Shown here piece by piece: positions 18,128-25,548 of a DNA stretch of 46,276 nt. The number at the start of each line of letters is the position of its first letter. The first letter of the stretch is position 1. Source of the DNA: an uncultured Clostridia bacterium (GTDB lineage Bacteria > Bacillota > Clostridia > Christensenellales > Borkfalkiaceae); assembly GCA_944328445.1 (NCBI GenBank), contig CALVHO010000018.1, positions 1 to 46,276 of the forward strand, written 5' to 3'. A program made the translations under genes and the position numbers. The notes under the pieces are model-generated. The model ran no database searches and was not told the DNA's origin. It saw only the letters and a program-made list of their open reading frames with translations.

Positions 18128-19354
18128 TCAGGTGCGGTAGTCGCCGTTGATCTTGACGTAGTCGTAGGTGAGGTCGCAGCCCCAGGCCGTCGCCGAGGCC
18201 TGCCCGTCGCCGAGGGCGATGCAGACCTCGATCTCGTCCGCGGAGAGCACCTTTTTGGCCTCCTCCTCCGAAAACGGGACGCCGCTGCCGCCGCGGCACA
18301 CCTCGATCTCCCCCGCCGCCGAGCGGAAGGAGACGCCGATCTTGTTCACGCACACGTCGGCGCCCGCATAGCCGATTGCGCAGAGCACGCGCCCCCAGTT
18401 GGCGTCGGAGCCGAACATCGCCGCCTTGAACAGGGAAGACTTGATGACCGACTTGGCCACCGTGCGGGCGGCGGCCTTGTCCTTGGCGCCGCTCACCTTG
18501 CATTCGAGCAGCTTGGTGGCGCCCTCGCCGTCCTTGGCGATCATGCGGCAGAGCTTGCGCGTGACCGCGGCGAGCGCCGCGCGGAAGGTATCGTAATCCG
18601 CCCCTTCGGCGTCCACGGGCGGGTTGCCCGCCAGGCCGTTGGCCAAAAGGCAGACCATGTCGTTGGTGGAGGTGTCCCCGTCGACGCTGACCATGTTGAA
18701 GGAGTCCTGCACGTCGGCCGAGAGTGCCTTTTGCAGCATGGCGGGCGAGACGGCCGCATCCGTGCAGACAAAGATGAGCATGGTCGCCATGTTGGGACAG
18801 ATCATGCCCACCCCCTTGCCGATGGCGCCGAGGCGGCAGGTCCTGCCGCCGAGCGTGAAGGAGACGGCGGCCTGTTTTTCCACGGTGTCCGTGGTCATGA
18901 TGCCCTGCGCGGCGGCCTCGCTGCCGCCCGCCGAAAGGCTCGCCGCAAGCCCCGCCATGCCCGCGGCGATGGGCGCGATGTCCAGCGGCTGGCCGATGAC
19001 GCCCGTCGAAGCCACAACGACGTCCTGCGCGGGGATGCCCGTGTGCTTTTCCACCAGCGCGCACATCGCCTCGGCCACCTGCTCGCCGTCGGCGTTGCAG
19101 GTGTTGGCGTTGCCGCTGTTGCACACGACGGCCTGCGCGTACCCGTCCGCCACGTGGCGGCGGGTCACCGCGATGGGCGCGCCCTTGACGAGGTTCTGCG
19201 TGTAGACGCAGGCGGCCGCGGCGCGCACGTCGCTGACAATGAGCGAGAGGTCGCGCTTGGTCTTGTTCTTGCGGATGCCGCAATGAACGCCGCCCGCACG
19301 GAAACCTTTTGCGGCGCAGACGCCGCCTTCGATCGCAATGATGTTCTCTTCCAT
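18128..19354 (-). CDS. argJ: Bifunctional ornithine acetyltransferase / N-acetylglutamate synthase
   Basis: A 408-residue ArgJ. The self-cleavage site is visible as PNMATML with the nucleophilic threonine at about residue 190; cleavage before this Thr gives the alpha and beta chains. Other family motifs are GGVCAAKGFRAGGVHCGI at the start, STGVIGQPL, and DGDTSTNDM in the beta chain. ArgJ recycles the acetyl group from acetylornithine to glutamate, and many ArgJ proteins also make acetylglutamate from acetyl-CoA; I cannot tell mono- from bifunctional by eye. Having ArgJ explains the absence of an argE or argA here. The ATG at 19354 was preferred, with a GGGGA seven bases upstream; the longer frame adds an unconserved basic stretch. 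Confidence 0.95.
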   Translation of the reverse strand: MEENIIAIEGGVCAAKGFRAGGVHCGIRKNKTKRDLSLIVSDVRAAAACVYTQNLVKGAPIAVTRRHVADGYAQAVVCNSGNANTCNADGEQVAEAMCALVEKHTGIPAQDVVVASTGVIGQPLDIAPIAAGMAGLAASLSAGGSEAAAQGIMTTDTVEKQAAVSFTLGGRTCRLGAIGKGVGMICPNMATMLIFVCTDAAVSPAMLQKALSADVQDSFNMVSVDGDTSTNDMVCLLANGLAGNPPVDAEGADYDTFRAALAAVTRKLCRMIAKDGEGATKLLECKVSGAKDKAAARTVAKSVIKSSLFKAAMFGSDANWGRVLCAIGYAGADVCVNKIGVSFRSAAGEIEVCRGGSGVPFSEEEAKKVLSADEIEVCIALGDGQASATAWGCDLTYDYVKINGDYRT

Positions 19355-19460
19355 GATCCTTCCCCGATCCCGCAGCCGCACGGCAGCATCGCCGCCGCGG
19401 CGTGCGCGGGTCTTTTGCAAAATGGCCGCCGCGGGCCTTTCCGCGGGCGGCTGCGCCGCC

Positions 19461-20387
19461 TTATTGCAGCGAAGTGCGCTCGTCCAATCCGAGCATGATG
19501 TTCATGCACTGCACCGCCGCGCCCGACGCGCCCTTGCCGAGGTTGTCGAACACCGCCGAGAGCACGATGCGCTCGTCGTTGCCGCCGCAGTAGATGCGCA
19601 TGCGGTTGGTCCCCGCCAACAGGTCCGCCGCCAGGTAGGACGGCGACTCATCCGCAACTTCGACGAAATTCTGTGACGCATAGTACTGTGCAAAATAGTC
19701 TTTTATGCCGTTTACGCCCATTTTTTTGCGCAGAAGGCGCGCATGCAGCGGAACACTGACGCACATGCCGCTGTAAAAATCGGCCACGATAGGGTCGAAC
19801 ACGGGCGCGTATTCCAGCCCGCAGACGGCCGTCATTTCGGGCAGATGCTTGTGCGCCTGGCCGAGGGAGTAGCGGCGCGGGCTGTCCAGCCCCGACGCGC
19901 GGTCCTCCGTTTCATATTCGGCGATCATCTTTTTGCCGCCGCCGCTGTACCCCGTCACCGAATGGCAGGCAAAGGGGTAATCGGGCGCGGCGATGCCGCC
20001 CGCGATCAGCGGATAGACGAGGGCGATGAAGCCGCTCGCGTGGCAGCCGGGCACCGCGACGCGGGCCGAGGACGCGACGGCGGCGCGGTGTTTTTGCGAG
20101 AGCTCGGGAAAGCCGTACGCCCAGCCCGCCGCCGTACGGTGGGCGGTGGATGCGTCGATGATGCGCACCTGCCCGTTGCGGCACAGCGAAACAGATTCTT
20201 TGGCGGCGGCGTCGGGCAGGCACAAAAAGACGATGTCCGCCCCGTTGATGGCCTCCGCCCGCGCCCCCGCGTCTTTGCGCAGCTCTTCGGGCAGGGTCAA
20301 AAGCTCGATGTCCGCGCGCGCGCCGAGGCGGTCGTAGATCTGTAAACCCGTCGTCCCCTCTTTTCCGTCGATGAATACCTTGGTCAT
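19461..20387 (-). CDS. argC: N-acetyl-gamma-glutamyl-phosphate reductase, short (type 2) form
   Basis: A 308-residue NADP-dependent reductase making N-acetylglutamate semialdehyde. It matches the less common short ArgC class: it opens KVFIDGKEGTTGLQIYDRL, contains VFLCLPDAAAKE and IIDASTAHR, and has its catalytic cysteine in VPGCHASGF (about residue 113). The longer type 1 enzyme (about 345 residues, GATGYTG start) is not what is seen. It lies between argG and argJ in the same direction, with gaps of about 120 and 106 bp that hold hairpins but no convincing terminator, so cotranscription is likely. The start ATG has AGGG eight bases upstream. Confidence 0.94.
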   Translation of the reverse strand: MTKVFIDGKEGTTGLQIYDRLGARADIELLTLPEELRKDAGARAEAINGADIVFLCLPDAAAKESVSLCRNGQVRIIDASTAHRTAAGWAYGFPELSQKHRAAVASSARVAVPGCHASGFIALVYPLIAGGIAAPDYPFACHSVTGYSGGGKKMIAEYETEDRASGLDSPRRYSLGQAHKHLPEMTAVCGLEYAPVFDPIVADFYSGMCVSVPLHARLLRKKMGVNGIKDYFAQYYASQNFVEVADESPSYLAADLLAGTNRMRIYCGGNDERIVLSAVFDNLGKGASGAAVQCMNIMLGLDERTSLQ

Positions 20388-20403
20388 GATTTTATCCCTG
20401 CAA

Positions 20404-20471
20404 CGGCGGCGCCTGCAAGGCGCCGCCGCACGGTCAGTATTTTCAAAATGCGCGCGGGCATGCGCCCGCGC
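20404..20471. repeat. Two GC hairpins in the argG-argC gap
   Basis: The first is a perfect 10-bp stem, CGGCGGCGCC and its complement with loop TGCAA (20404-20428). The second is an 8-bp stem, GCGCGGGC with loop ATGC (20452-20471). On the minus strand the second is followed by GCATTTT, a weak terminator-like end. They may partly attenuate or stabilise the argG-argC transcript. Confidence 0.5.
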
Positions 20472-20507
20472 AGAAAGCCGCGGCCCGCAGAAAGGCGCGC
20501 GCTTCGG

Positions 20508-21731
20508 TCAGCGGATCTCCTTGTTTTGCAGGAGGGCGCGCACCTTGATGGGCAGGCCGAAGAGGTTGATGAACCCTTCCGCGTCGTGCTGGTCGTACAC
20601 GTCCTCCTCGCCGAAGGTCGCGATCTCCTCGCTGTACAGCGAATGCGCGCTCTTGATGCCCGCGTTGATGACGTTGCCCTTGTAAATTTTCAGCTTCACG
20701 TCGCCGGAGACGTTCTCCTGCGTCTTTTCGACGAAGGCCGAGAGCGCCTCGCGCAGGGGCGTGAACCACTGCCCGTTGTACACGAGTTCGGCAAAGCGGA
20801 TCGCGACATGCTGCTTGAAGTGCTGCGTCTCCTTGTCGAGGCAGAGCATCTCCAACAGCTCGTGCGCGGCGTAGAGGATGGTGCCGCCGGGCGTCTCGTA
20901 CACGCCGCGGCTCTTCATGCCGACGAGACGGTTTTCCACCATGTCGACGATGCCGACGCCGTTGGCGCCGCCGATCTTGTTGAGCCTGTCCATCAGCTCC
21001 ACGCTGCCGAGTTTTTTCCCGTCCAGCGCCACGGGGATGCCCTTCTCAAAGGTGAGGGTCAGGTAGGTGGGTTTGTCGGGCGCCTTTTCGGGCGAAACGC
21101 CGAGTTCGAGGATCTCGTCGTACTTGGGCTCGTTGGCGGGGTCTTCGAGGTCGAGGCCCTCGTGCGAGAGGTGCCAAAGGTTCTTGTCCTTGGAATAATT
21201 GGTCTCGCGCGTGATCTTCAACGGGATGTTGTGCGCCTCGGCGTAGTCGATCTCCTCGTCGCGGCTCTTGATGTCCCAGATGCGCCAGGGCGCGATGATG
21301 GGCATGTCGGGCGCGAAGGCCTTGATGGTCAGTTCAAAGCGGACCTGGTCGTTGCCCTTGCCCGTGCAGCCGTGGCAGATGGCGTCCGCCCCCTCTTTTT
21401 TGGCGATCTCCACGATGCGCTTGGCGATGACCGGCCGCGCGAAGGAGGTGCCGAGCAGGTACTTGTTCTCGTACACCGCGCCCGCCTGCATGGTGGGATA
21501 GATGTAATCTTCGATGAATTCCTTGCGCAGGTCCTCGATGTAGAGTTTGGAGGCGCCCGTCTTCAAAGCCTTCTCTTCCAGCCCTTCCAGCTCGCTCTCC
21601 TGCCCCACGTCCGCCGAGACGGCGATGACCTCGCAGTTGTTGTAATTCTCTTTCAGCCAAGGGATGATGATGGAGGTATCCAGCCCGCCCGAATAGGCCA
21701 AAACGACTTTTTTGATCTCTTTGTTTGCCAT
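20508..21731 (-). CDS. argG: Argininosuccinate synthase
   Basis: A 407-residue enzyme that ligates citrulline and aspartate using ATP, giving argininosuccinate. The N-terminal PP-loop is [13 protein letters not shown] at about residue 10. Other conserved segments are [17 protein letters not shown], and the C-terminal GRxE-type region around [10 protein letters not shown]. The ATG at 21731 has GGAG seven bases upstream; the 24-codon open stretch before it overlaps the promoter and is not used. argH, normally next to argG, is not in this window, so the last step of arginine synthesis must be encoded elsewhere. It is the first gene of the argG-argC-argJ-argB unit and sits downstream of a near-consensus promoter and ARG-box-like repeats. 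Confidence 0.97.
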   Translation of the reverse strand: MANKEIKKVVLAYSGGLDTSIIIPWLKENYNNCEVIAVSADVGQESELEGLEEKALKTGASKLYIEDLRKEFIEDYIYPTMQAGAVYENKYLLGTSFARPVIAKRIVEIAKKEGADAICHGCTGKGNDQVRFELTIKAFAPDMPIIAPWRIWDIKSRDEEIDYAEAHNIPLKITRETNYSKDKNLWHLSHEGLDLEDPANEPKYDEILELGVSPEKAPDKPTYLTLTFEKGIPVALDGKKLGSVELMDRLNKIGGANGVGIVDMVENRLVGMKSRGVYETPGGTILYAAHELLEMLCLDKETQHFKQHVAIRFAELVYNGQWFTPLREALSAFVEKTQENVSGDVKLKIYKGNVINAGIKSAHSLYSEEIATFGEEDVYDQHDAEGFINLFGLPIKVRALLQNKEIR

Positions 21732-21764
21732 AGTGCGCTCCGATGTTTTGAATTGTCGGCAACG

Positions 21765-21793
21765 ATTATACCCTTTCCGCGCGCGCAAGTCAA
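21765..21793 (-). promoter_or_regulatory. Near-consensus sigma-A promoter for argG
   Basis: On the minus strand TTGACT (21788-21793) and TATAAT (21765-21770) are separated by 17 bp. The predicted start is about 27 nt before the argG ATG. It is one of the strongest-looking promoters in the window. Confidence 0.9.
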
Positions 21794-21808
21794 GCGTTTG
21801 CACGCCAC

Positions 21809-21888
21809 TGTGAAAAAATATTCACAAAACAACAAACGATTTTGCATGAAATGAATTTTTATTCATGAATTAGCGAATATTCATGAAT
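21809..21888. promoter_or_regulatory. ARG-box-like operators upstream of argG (ArgR/AhrC sites)
   Basis: Positions 21852-21865 read TGAATTTTTATTCA, a perfect match to the core of the ArgR consensus (TGAAT, four A/T, ATTCA). Positions 21811-21824 read TGAAAAAATATTCA, one mismatch from it. Between 21861 and 21888 the palindrome ATTCATGAAT occurs twice, 18 bp apart. They lie upstream of, not over, the -35 box. This AT-rich block stands out in a GC-rich gap of 203 bp. ArgR itself is not encoded in the window. Confidence 0.75.
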
Positions 21889-21917
21889 AAAAGCAAAAAC
21901 GCGGAAACGCGGGACAG

Positions 21918-21945
21918 AAAAAAAGCCGCACCGCTCAGCCGCGGT
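21918..21945 (-). terminator. Candidate terminator of the thioesterase/YgjP unit
   Basis: On the minus strand ACCGC and GCGGT flank the loop GGCTGA (which includes the stop codon), then GCGGC and seven Ts. The stem is short but the T-run is strong, and it lies exactly at the end of the gene. Confidence 0.5.
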
Positions 21946-22585
21946 ACAGCCCCGTGAGGAAGGAATAGGCCCGCAGCGCCGCGCGGCGGGCGCGGTAATC
22001 GGGCAAAAGGCGCTCCACTTCCCGCCAGAACGCAGGCGAATGATCGAGGCGGCGCAGGTGGCACAGCTCGTGTACGAGCACGTAATCGCGCAGCGGCGCG
22101 GGCAGCATGGCGAGCCGCCAGTTGAGCTTGATGACGCGCGCCGCGTCGCAGCTGCCCCAGCGGGCCTTGAAGTCGCGCACGGCCACCTTTTCGGGACAGA
22201 CGCCCGCGCGGCGGGCGAAGGCAAAGAGCGCTTCGGGCAGAAGGTCGCAGCGGGTCTTTTCAAAATACGGCCGCACCGAGCGCGGCGAGCGCAGAAAAAA
22301 GCCGCCCTCCCCCTCGCCGTCCGCCGCGGCGCCGTAAACGACGGGCCGCTCGCGGCCCGCGTCGAGCAAGGCGCGGCCCTCGCGCACGGCGGCAAAGCGG
22401 GCAGACTCCGCGGCAAAGCGGCGCAGCTTGTCCTCGATCCAGTCCTTTTTTTGCGCGAGGAAGGAATCGATGGCGGCGGCGGGCATGCCGAGCGGGGCGC
22501 GCACTGTCACACGCCCGCCCTCGATGCAGACAGCGAGGGTGCGGCGGCGGGAACGGACCAGGCGGTAGCCCGCGGGTTCAGGCAT
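21935..22585 (-). CDS. YgjP-like metallohydrolase (DUF45/M48-like)
   Basis: This 216-residue protein carries a zinc-binding HELCH motif at about residue 171 with a downstream acidic and histidine context (LRRLDHSPAFW). Ahead of it is the family hallmark FKARWGSCD. These two motifs define the YgjP/DUF45 family. Members were first annotated as predicted metallopeptidases, and the E. coli protein has been described as acting on nucleoside triphosphates, so the substrate here is open. The N-terminal half is basic and mostly beta, with no signal peptide, so it is cytoplasmic. The ATG overlaps the stop of the thioesterase gene by eight bases, indicating coupling. A TTG one codon earlier is a possible but less likely start. 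Confidence 0.85.
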   Translation of the reverse strand: MPEPAGYRLVRSRRRTLAVCIEGGRVTVRAPLGMPAAAIDSFLAQKKDWIEDKLRRFAAESARFAAVREGRALLDAGRERPVVYGAAADGEGEGGFFLRSPRSVRPYFEKTRCDLLPEALFAFARRAGVCPEKVAVRDFKARWGSCDAARVIKLNWRLAMLPAPLRDYVLVHELCHLRRLDHSPAFWREVERLLPDYRARRAALRAYSFLTGLYRG

Positions 22586-23315
22586 CAAAACACACCCGCG
22601 CCGCGACGACGGTCTCGGCGCCGTTCTTGACCCCTTCGACGGCGAAAACGCCCCCGCCGAGGTCGCGGCGGTACCAATCGAGCACGTCGCCCTCGTGCGA
22701 CTGGTGAACGTAGTTCATCTGGAATGCCGACAGGCGGCGCGCTTCCAGCTCGGCCACCGAAAAGCAGTTGAACACGTGGTCGGCGTAGCGGCAGTTGTTG
22801 ACGTGGTAGTTCTGGTCGTATTCCGAATTGGCGACGCGCAGCGAATAGGCGGGCTCTCCCCGCCCCGCCTCGGGGATGCGCCAGTCGTCGAAGGGCACGG
22901 AGACGTCGGTGCGGTAGGATGGCAGCGTCGCCGAAAGGCGGGAACAGGGCACGATGCGGCCGCTGCCTTCGAGCACGCACCAGCGCGAAAAGGCGCGCAC
23001 CTCGGCGCCGCCGCTGCCCGTCAGGAGAAAGCTGCGCTCGAAAATGGCCTTGTTGGGCGCGTGCGGCCAGGTCTCCACGCGGATCTCCTCCTCAAAGCGG
23101 GGGCGGCGCAGCACCTGCACATAGATCTTGGAAAGCACCCAGTAAAAGCCCTGCGCGCGCAAAGCGTCGTAGCCGATGCCGATCTGCGCGGCGTGTGCGC
23201 CCGCCACTTCCTGAAAGTATCCCAGCAGTGCCGACGGCCTGATCTCGCTATGGAAATCGCATTCGATGTTCTTGATCGTATACTCCCTTGCCAGGGTATC
23301 GCGCGGTTGCGTCAT
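22578..23315 (-). CDS. Acyl-ACP thioesterase (FatA/FatB type)
   Basis: A 245-residue double hot-dog protein. The first hot-dog domain starts ECDFHSEIRPSALLGYFQEV and continues through VLSKIYVQVLRRPRFEEEI. The second contains NYHVNNCRYADHVFN at about residue 167, which carries the Asn and His of the acyl-ACP thioesterase active site. These enzymes release free fatty acids from acyl carrier protein, setting chain length or supplying fatty acids for lipids. I chose the ATG at 23315, which follows a strong AGGAGG about ten bases upstream; 57 further open codons upstream cover the promoter and are not coding. It is transcribed with the YgjP gene and divergently from the PadR gene, which may control it. 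Confidence 0.9.
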   Translation of the reverse strand: MTQPRDTLAREYTIKNIECDFHSEIRPSALLGYFQEVAGAHAAQIGIGYDALRAQGFYWVLSKIYVQVLRRPRFEEEIRVETWPHAPNKAIFERSFLLTGSGGAEVRAFSRWCVLEGSGRIVPCSRLSATLPSYRTDVSVPFDDWRIPEAGRGEPAYSLRVANSEYDQNYHVNNCRYADHVFNCFSVAELEARRLSAFQMNYVHQSHEGDVLDWYRRDLGGGVFAVEGVKNGAETVVAARVCFDA

Positions 23316-23342
23316 AAAACAAGCCCTCCTTGCGTCGCCATT

Positions 23343-23372
23343 ATTGTAGCGCAACGCGCGCGATTTGTCCAA
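23343..23372 (-). promoter_or_regulatory. Sigma-A-type promoter for the thioesterase gene
   Basis: On the minus strand TTGGAC (23367-23372) and TACAAT (23343-23348) are separated by 18 bp, about 20 nt before the ribosome binding site. Confidence 0.75.
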
Positions 23373-23502
23373 TACTTTTTCGTGAAAAACGGCGCGGGAA
23401 GCGCTATATCCTTTCGCGGACACACACTGCCGGAAACGGCCGATTATATCTGACATAATACTGTGTAAAAACAGATTTTTCGACATTTATGGCCGCAAAG
23501 TA

Positions 23503-23531
23503 TTGACAGAACGTTCAAAATAGCGTATAAT
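23503..23531 (+). promoter_or_regulatory. Perfect-consensus sigma-A promoter for the PadR gene, with a palindrome in the spacer
   Basis: TTGACA (23503-23508), a 17-bp spacer and TATAAT (23526-23531) match the consensus at every position. The 8-bp palindrome GAACGTTC (23509-23516) lies in the spacer directly after the -35 box, a placement suited to a repressor operator, possibly for the PadR product itself. AGGAGG follows at 23541-23546. Confidence 0.92.
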
Positions 23532-23553
23532 GGCGGCATAAGGAGGATTGTAC

Positions 23554-25389
23554 ATGGACCCCGATTTCACCGACGAAAAAGACGGCCGTGACAACGTTTC
23601 CTCGATCAGCAGCGACCTGATCCGCGGGCACATCAACACCATCATCCTGCGGACGCTGTACGACGGCGACAAATACGGCTACGAGATCATCAACGAGATC
23701 GAAGAAAAGAGCAAAAAGCAATACACCCTCAAACAGCCCACGCTGTACAGCGCGCTCAAACGGCTGGAAGGGCAGGATTACGTCACCTCGTACTGGGGCG
23801 GCGCGGAGAACGGCGGGCGGCGCAAATATTTCCAGATCACCGACAAGGGCAGGCAGGTCGTCGAACAGAACCTGGCCGAATGGGAGTATTCGCGCACCGT
23901 CATCGACAGCCTCATCTCCGAAAAGGATTACGACTTCGACAATCCCCCGCCCGCGCAGACCGTGGACTTCAACATCCTGAAAAAGTCGACGACGCGCGTC
24001 TCCATCCCCGGCGGCGAGGAGGAGGAAGAGGACTTTTCCTACGGCGGGTCCCCTGCCCCGCGCGGCGCGGCAGACGGGGAGCAAGCCGAAGAGGGCGAAA
24101 CAACCGTCGCGGCGGCCGAGGCCGAAGCGCACGCCGAAGAAGCCGAAGAAACGGCCGAAGCGCGCGGCGATGAAGGCGCGCAGGCGCCCGCAGCCGAGGC
24201 AGTCGCAGAAGAGGCCGCGCAGCCCGCGCAGGACGAAGCGCAGCCCGCACAGGACGAGCGCCCCGCGCACAACTTTGCGCAGCCCGCGCAGGCCTACGGG
24301 CGGGAAGAAGCGGTCTACGCGGAGCAAGCGGACGAAGAGACGGCCCGCGCGCACGCCGAACTGACCGAGGCCGAGCAGCGCCGCATTCACGAAAACTACA
24401 AAAACCTCGTCGGCGACGAGGACGCCACCGCCTACTACTATTCGAGCGTGGCGCGCTCCAACGCGGAAACGGCGCGCGCGCAGGAAGCGGCCGAGCGCGA
24501 ACGGCTCGCGGCCGAGCAGGCCGAGCGCGAAGCGCAGGAAGCGGCCGAACGCGCGCGGCTCGCCGCCGAACAGGCCGAGCACGAACGGCTCGCCGCCGAG
24601 CAGGCCGCCCGCGAACAGGCCGCCTACGCGCAGGCGCAGCAGGAGTACGCCTACGGCTACGGGCAAAACGGGGCCTACGGCGCGCAGGAGCCGCTCTATG
24701 CAGACCTCCCCCCTGCCGAGCGCAACTATAAGGAGCTCATCTCCCGCCTGTACGAGAACGCACAGCCCGCCGAGGCGGACGCGCAGGCCCCCGCCGAGGC
24801 GCCCGCTGCCGAAGAGAGCGCGCCCGTGCAGGAACAGCCCGACCGACCGTCGCGCGTACGGCCCGCGGGCAACGTCGAATTTTCCGACTTGCAGGAACAG
24901 GCCGAAGACGACGGCTTGAAGATCACCACCAGCGACGGCACCCGCGGCCGCACGGCGGTGCGGGCGGTGGGCAGCACCTTCGACAAGGGCAAAGTGCTCT
25001 TCCTGACGGCGGTGTACGTGTTCATCGTGGCGCTGGCCGAATCCATCCTCAACATCTGCCTGATGGGTGTCCTCGGTTCGGGCGCGGCCTACGTGACGCT
25101 GCCCTTCGTGCTCACCTTCGTGTTCCTGGGCATTTTCCTCTTCCTGTACCTGCGCGGCTACGGCAAAAACAGCCGCAGGTCGCAGGCGAAGTCGTACGTG
25201 TCGGCAAGCCTCATCCTCTACGCGAACCTGGTGCTGATCATCTGCCTCATCGCCTTCCTGGTCATCTACCTCGGCGACGAATCGGTGCGCTTCGTGCACG
25301 TGCTGCGCTACGCGATCTTCCCCAGCATCTTCGCCTTCAACGTGCCGCTGTTCGCCATCCTCTACAACTACAACTGCAAAAAAGAATAA
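23554..25389 (+). CDS. PadR-family winged-helix protein with acidic/coiled-coil linker and four C-terminal membrane helices
   Basis: A 611-residue protein. Residues about 15-115 are a PadR winged-helix domain: IRGHINTIILRTLYDGDKYGYEI, PTLYSALKRLEGQ, and the wing GGRRKYFQITDKG. A long Ala/Glu/Gln-rich linker follows (about 140-470), acidic first and then with heptad-like repeats (ERERLAAEQAEREAQEAAE) that suggest a coiled coil. Four strongly hydrophobic segments lie at about 480-502, 508-532, 549-574 and 588-608. PadR proteins are normally soluble repressors of 110-190 residues, so this looks like a membrane-tethered one-component regulator, in the way CadC is tethered; the function is inferred. 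ATG chosen seven bases after AGGAGG. It is monocistronic, with its own perfect promoter and strong terminator, and divergent from the thioesterase gene, a plausible target. Confidence 0.9.
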   Translation: MDPDFTDEKDGRDNVSSISSDLIRGHINTIILRTLYDGDKYGYEIINEIEEKSKKQYTLKQPTLYSALKRLEGQDYVTSYWGGAENGGRRKYFQITDKGRQVVEQNLAEWEYSRTVIDSLISEKDYDFDNPPPAQTVDFNILKKSTTRVSIPGGEEEEEDFSYGGSPAPRGAADGEQAEEGETTVAAAEAEAHAEEAEETAEARGDEGAQAPAAEAVAEEAAQPAQDEAQPAQDERPAHNFAQPAQAYGREEAVYAEQADEETARAHAELTEAEQRRIHENYKNLVGDEDATAYYYSSVARSNAETARAQEAAERERLAAEQAEREAQEAAERARLAAEQAEHERLAAEQAAREQAAYAQAQQEYAYGYGQNGAYGAQEPLYADLPPAERNYKELISRLYENAQPAEADAQAPAEAPAAEESAPVQEQPDRPSRVRPAGNVEFSDLQEQAEDDGLKITTSDGTRGRTAVRAVGSTFDKGKVLFLTAVYVFIVALAESILNICLMGVLGSGAAYVTLPFVLTFVFLGIFLFLYLRGYGKNSRRSQAKSYVSASLILYANLVLIICLIAFLVIYLGDESVRFVHVLRYAIFPSIFAFNVPLFAILYNYNCKKE

Positions 25390-25400
25390 AACGACGCACG

Positions 25401-25440
25401 AGCCGCCCGCCCCGCAACCCTGCGGGACGGGCGGCTTTTT
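25401..25440 (+). terminator. Strong intrinsic terminator of the PadR gene
   Basis: AGCCGCCCG and CGGGCGGCT form a 9-bp outer stem, extended inward by CCCGCA/TGCGGG past a single mismatched pair, with loop ACCC and a T-run (TTTTT, its first T shared with the stem). It lies 11 nt after the stop codon. Confidence 0.92.
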
Positions 25441-25461
25441 GCCGCGGCGCACGCCAATTTT

Positions 25462-25525
25462 GTTTGTGTGGACCGAAACGCGCGTTCACGGCGGGCTCGT
25501 TTGCGCGGACCGGAACGCGCGTTCA
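25462..25525. repeat. Two copies of a 27-bp direct repeat after spo0A
   Basis: Units 25462-25488 and 25499-25525 (period 37 bp) share 24 of 27 positions and both end GAAACGCGCGTTCA or GGAACGCGCGTTCA. A weaker third copy ends at the spo0A stop codon (25551). The 159-bp gap otherwise holds only the PadR terminator. Confidence 0.7.
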
Positions 25526-25548
25526 TACTCTATGCGCGGGCCGCCCGT

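Noticed and set aside
23479..23485. A TGTCGAA 0A-box core on the minus strand upstream of the PadR promoter
   Set aside because: A 7-bp match is expected several times by chance in a window this size on two strands, and the adjacent promoter is already perfect consensus.
23316..23486. A 57-codon N-terminal extension of the acyl-ACP thioesterase
   Set aside because: It covers the promoter, is not like any thioesterase, and the ATG at 23315 has a strong AGGAGG.
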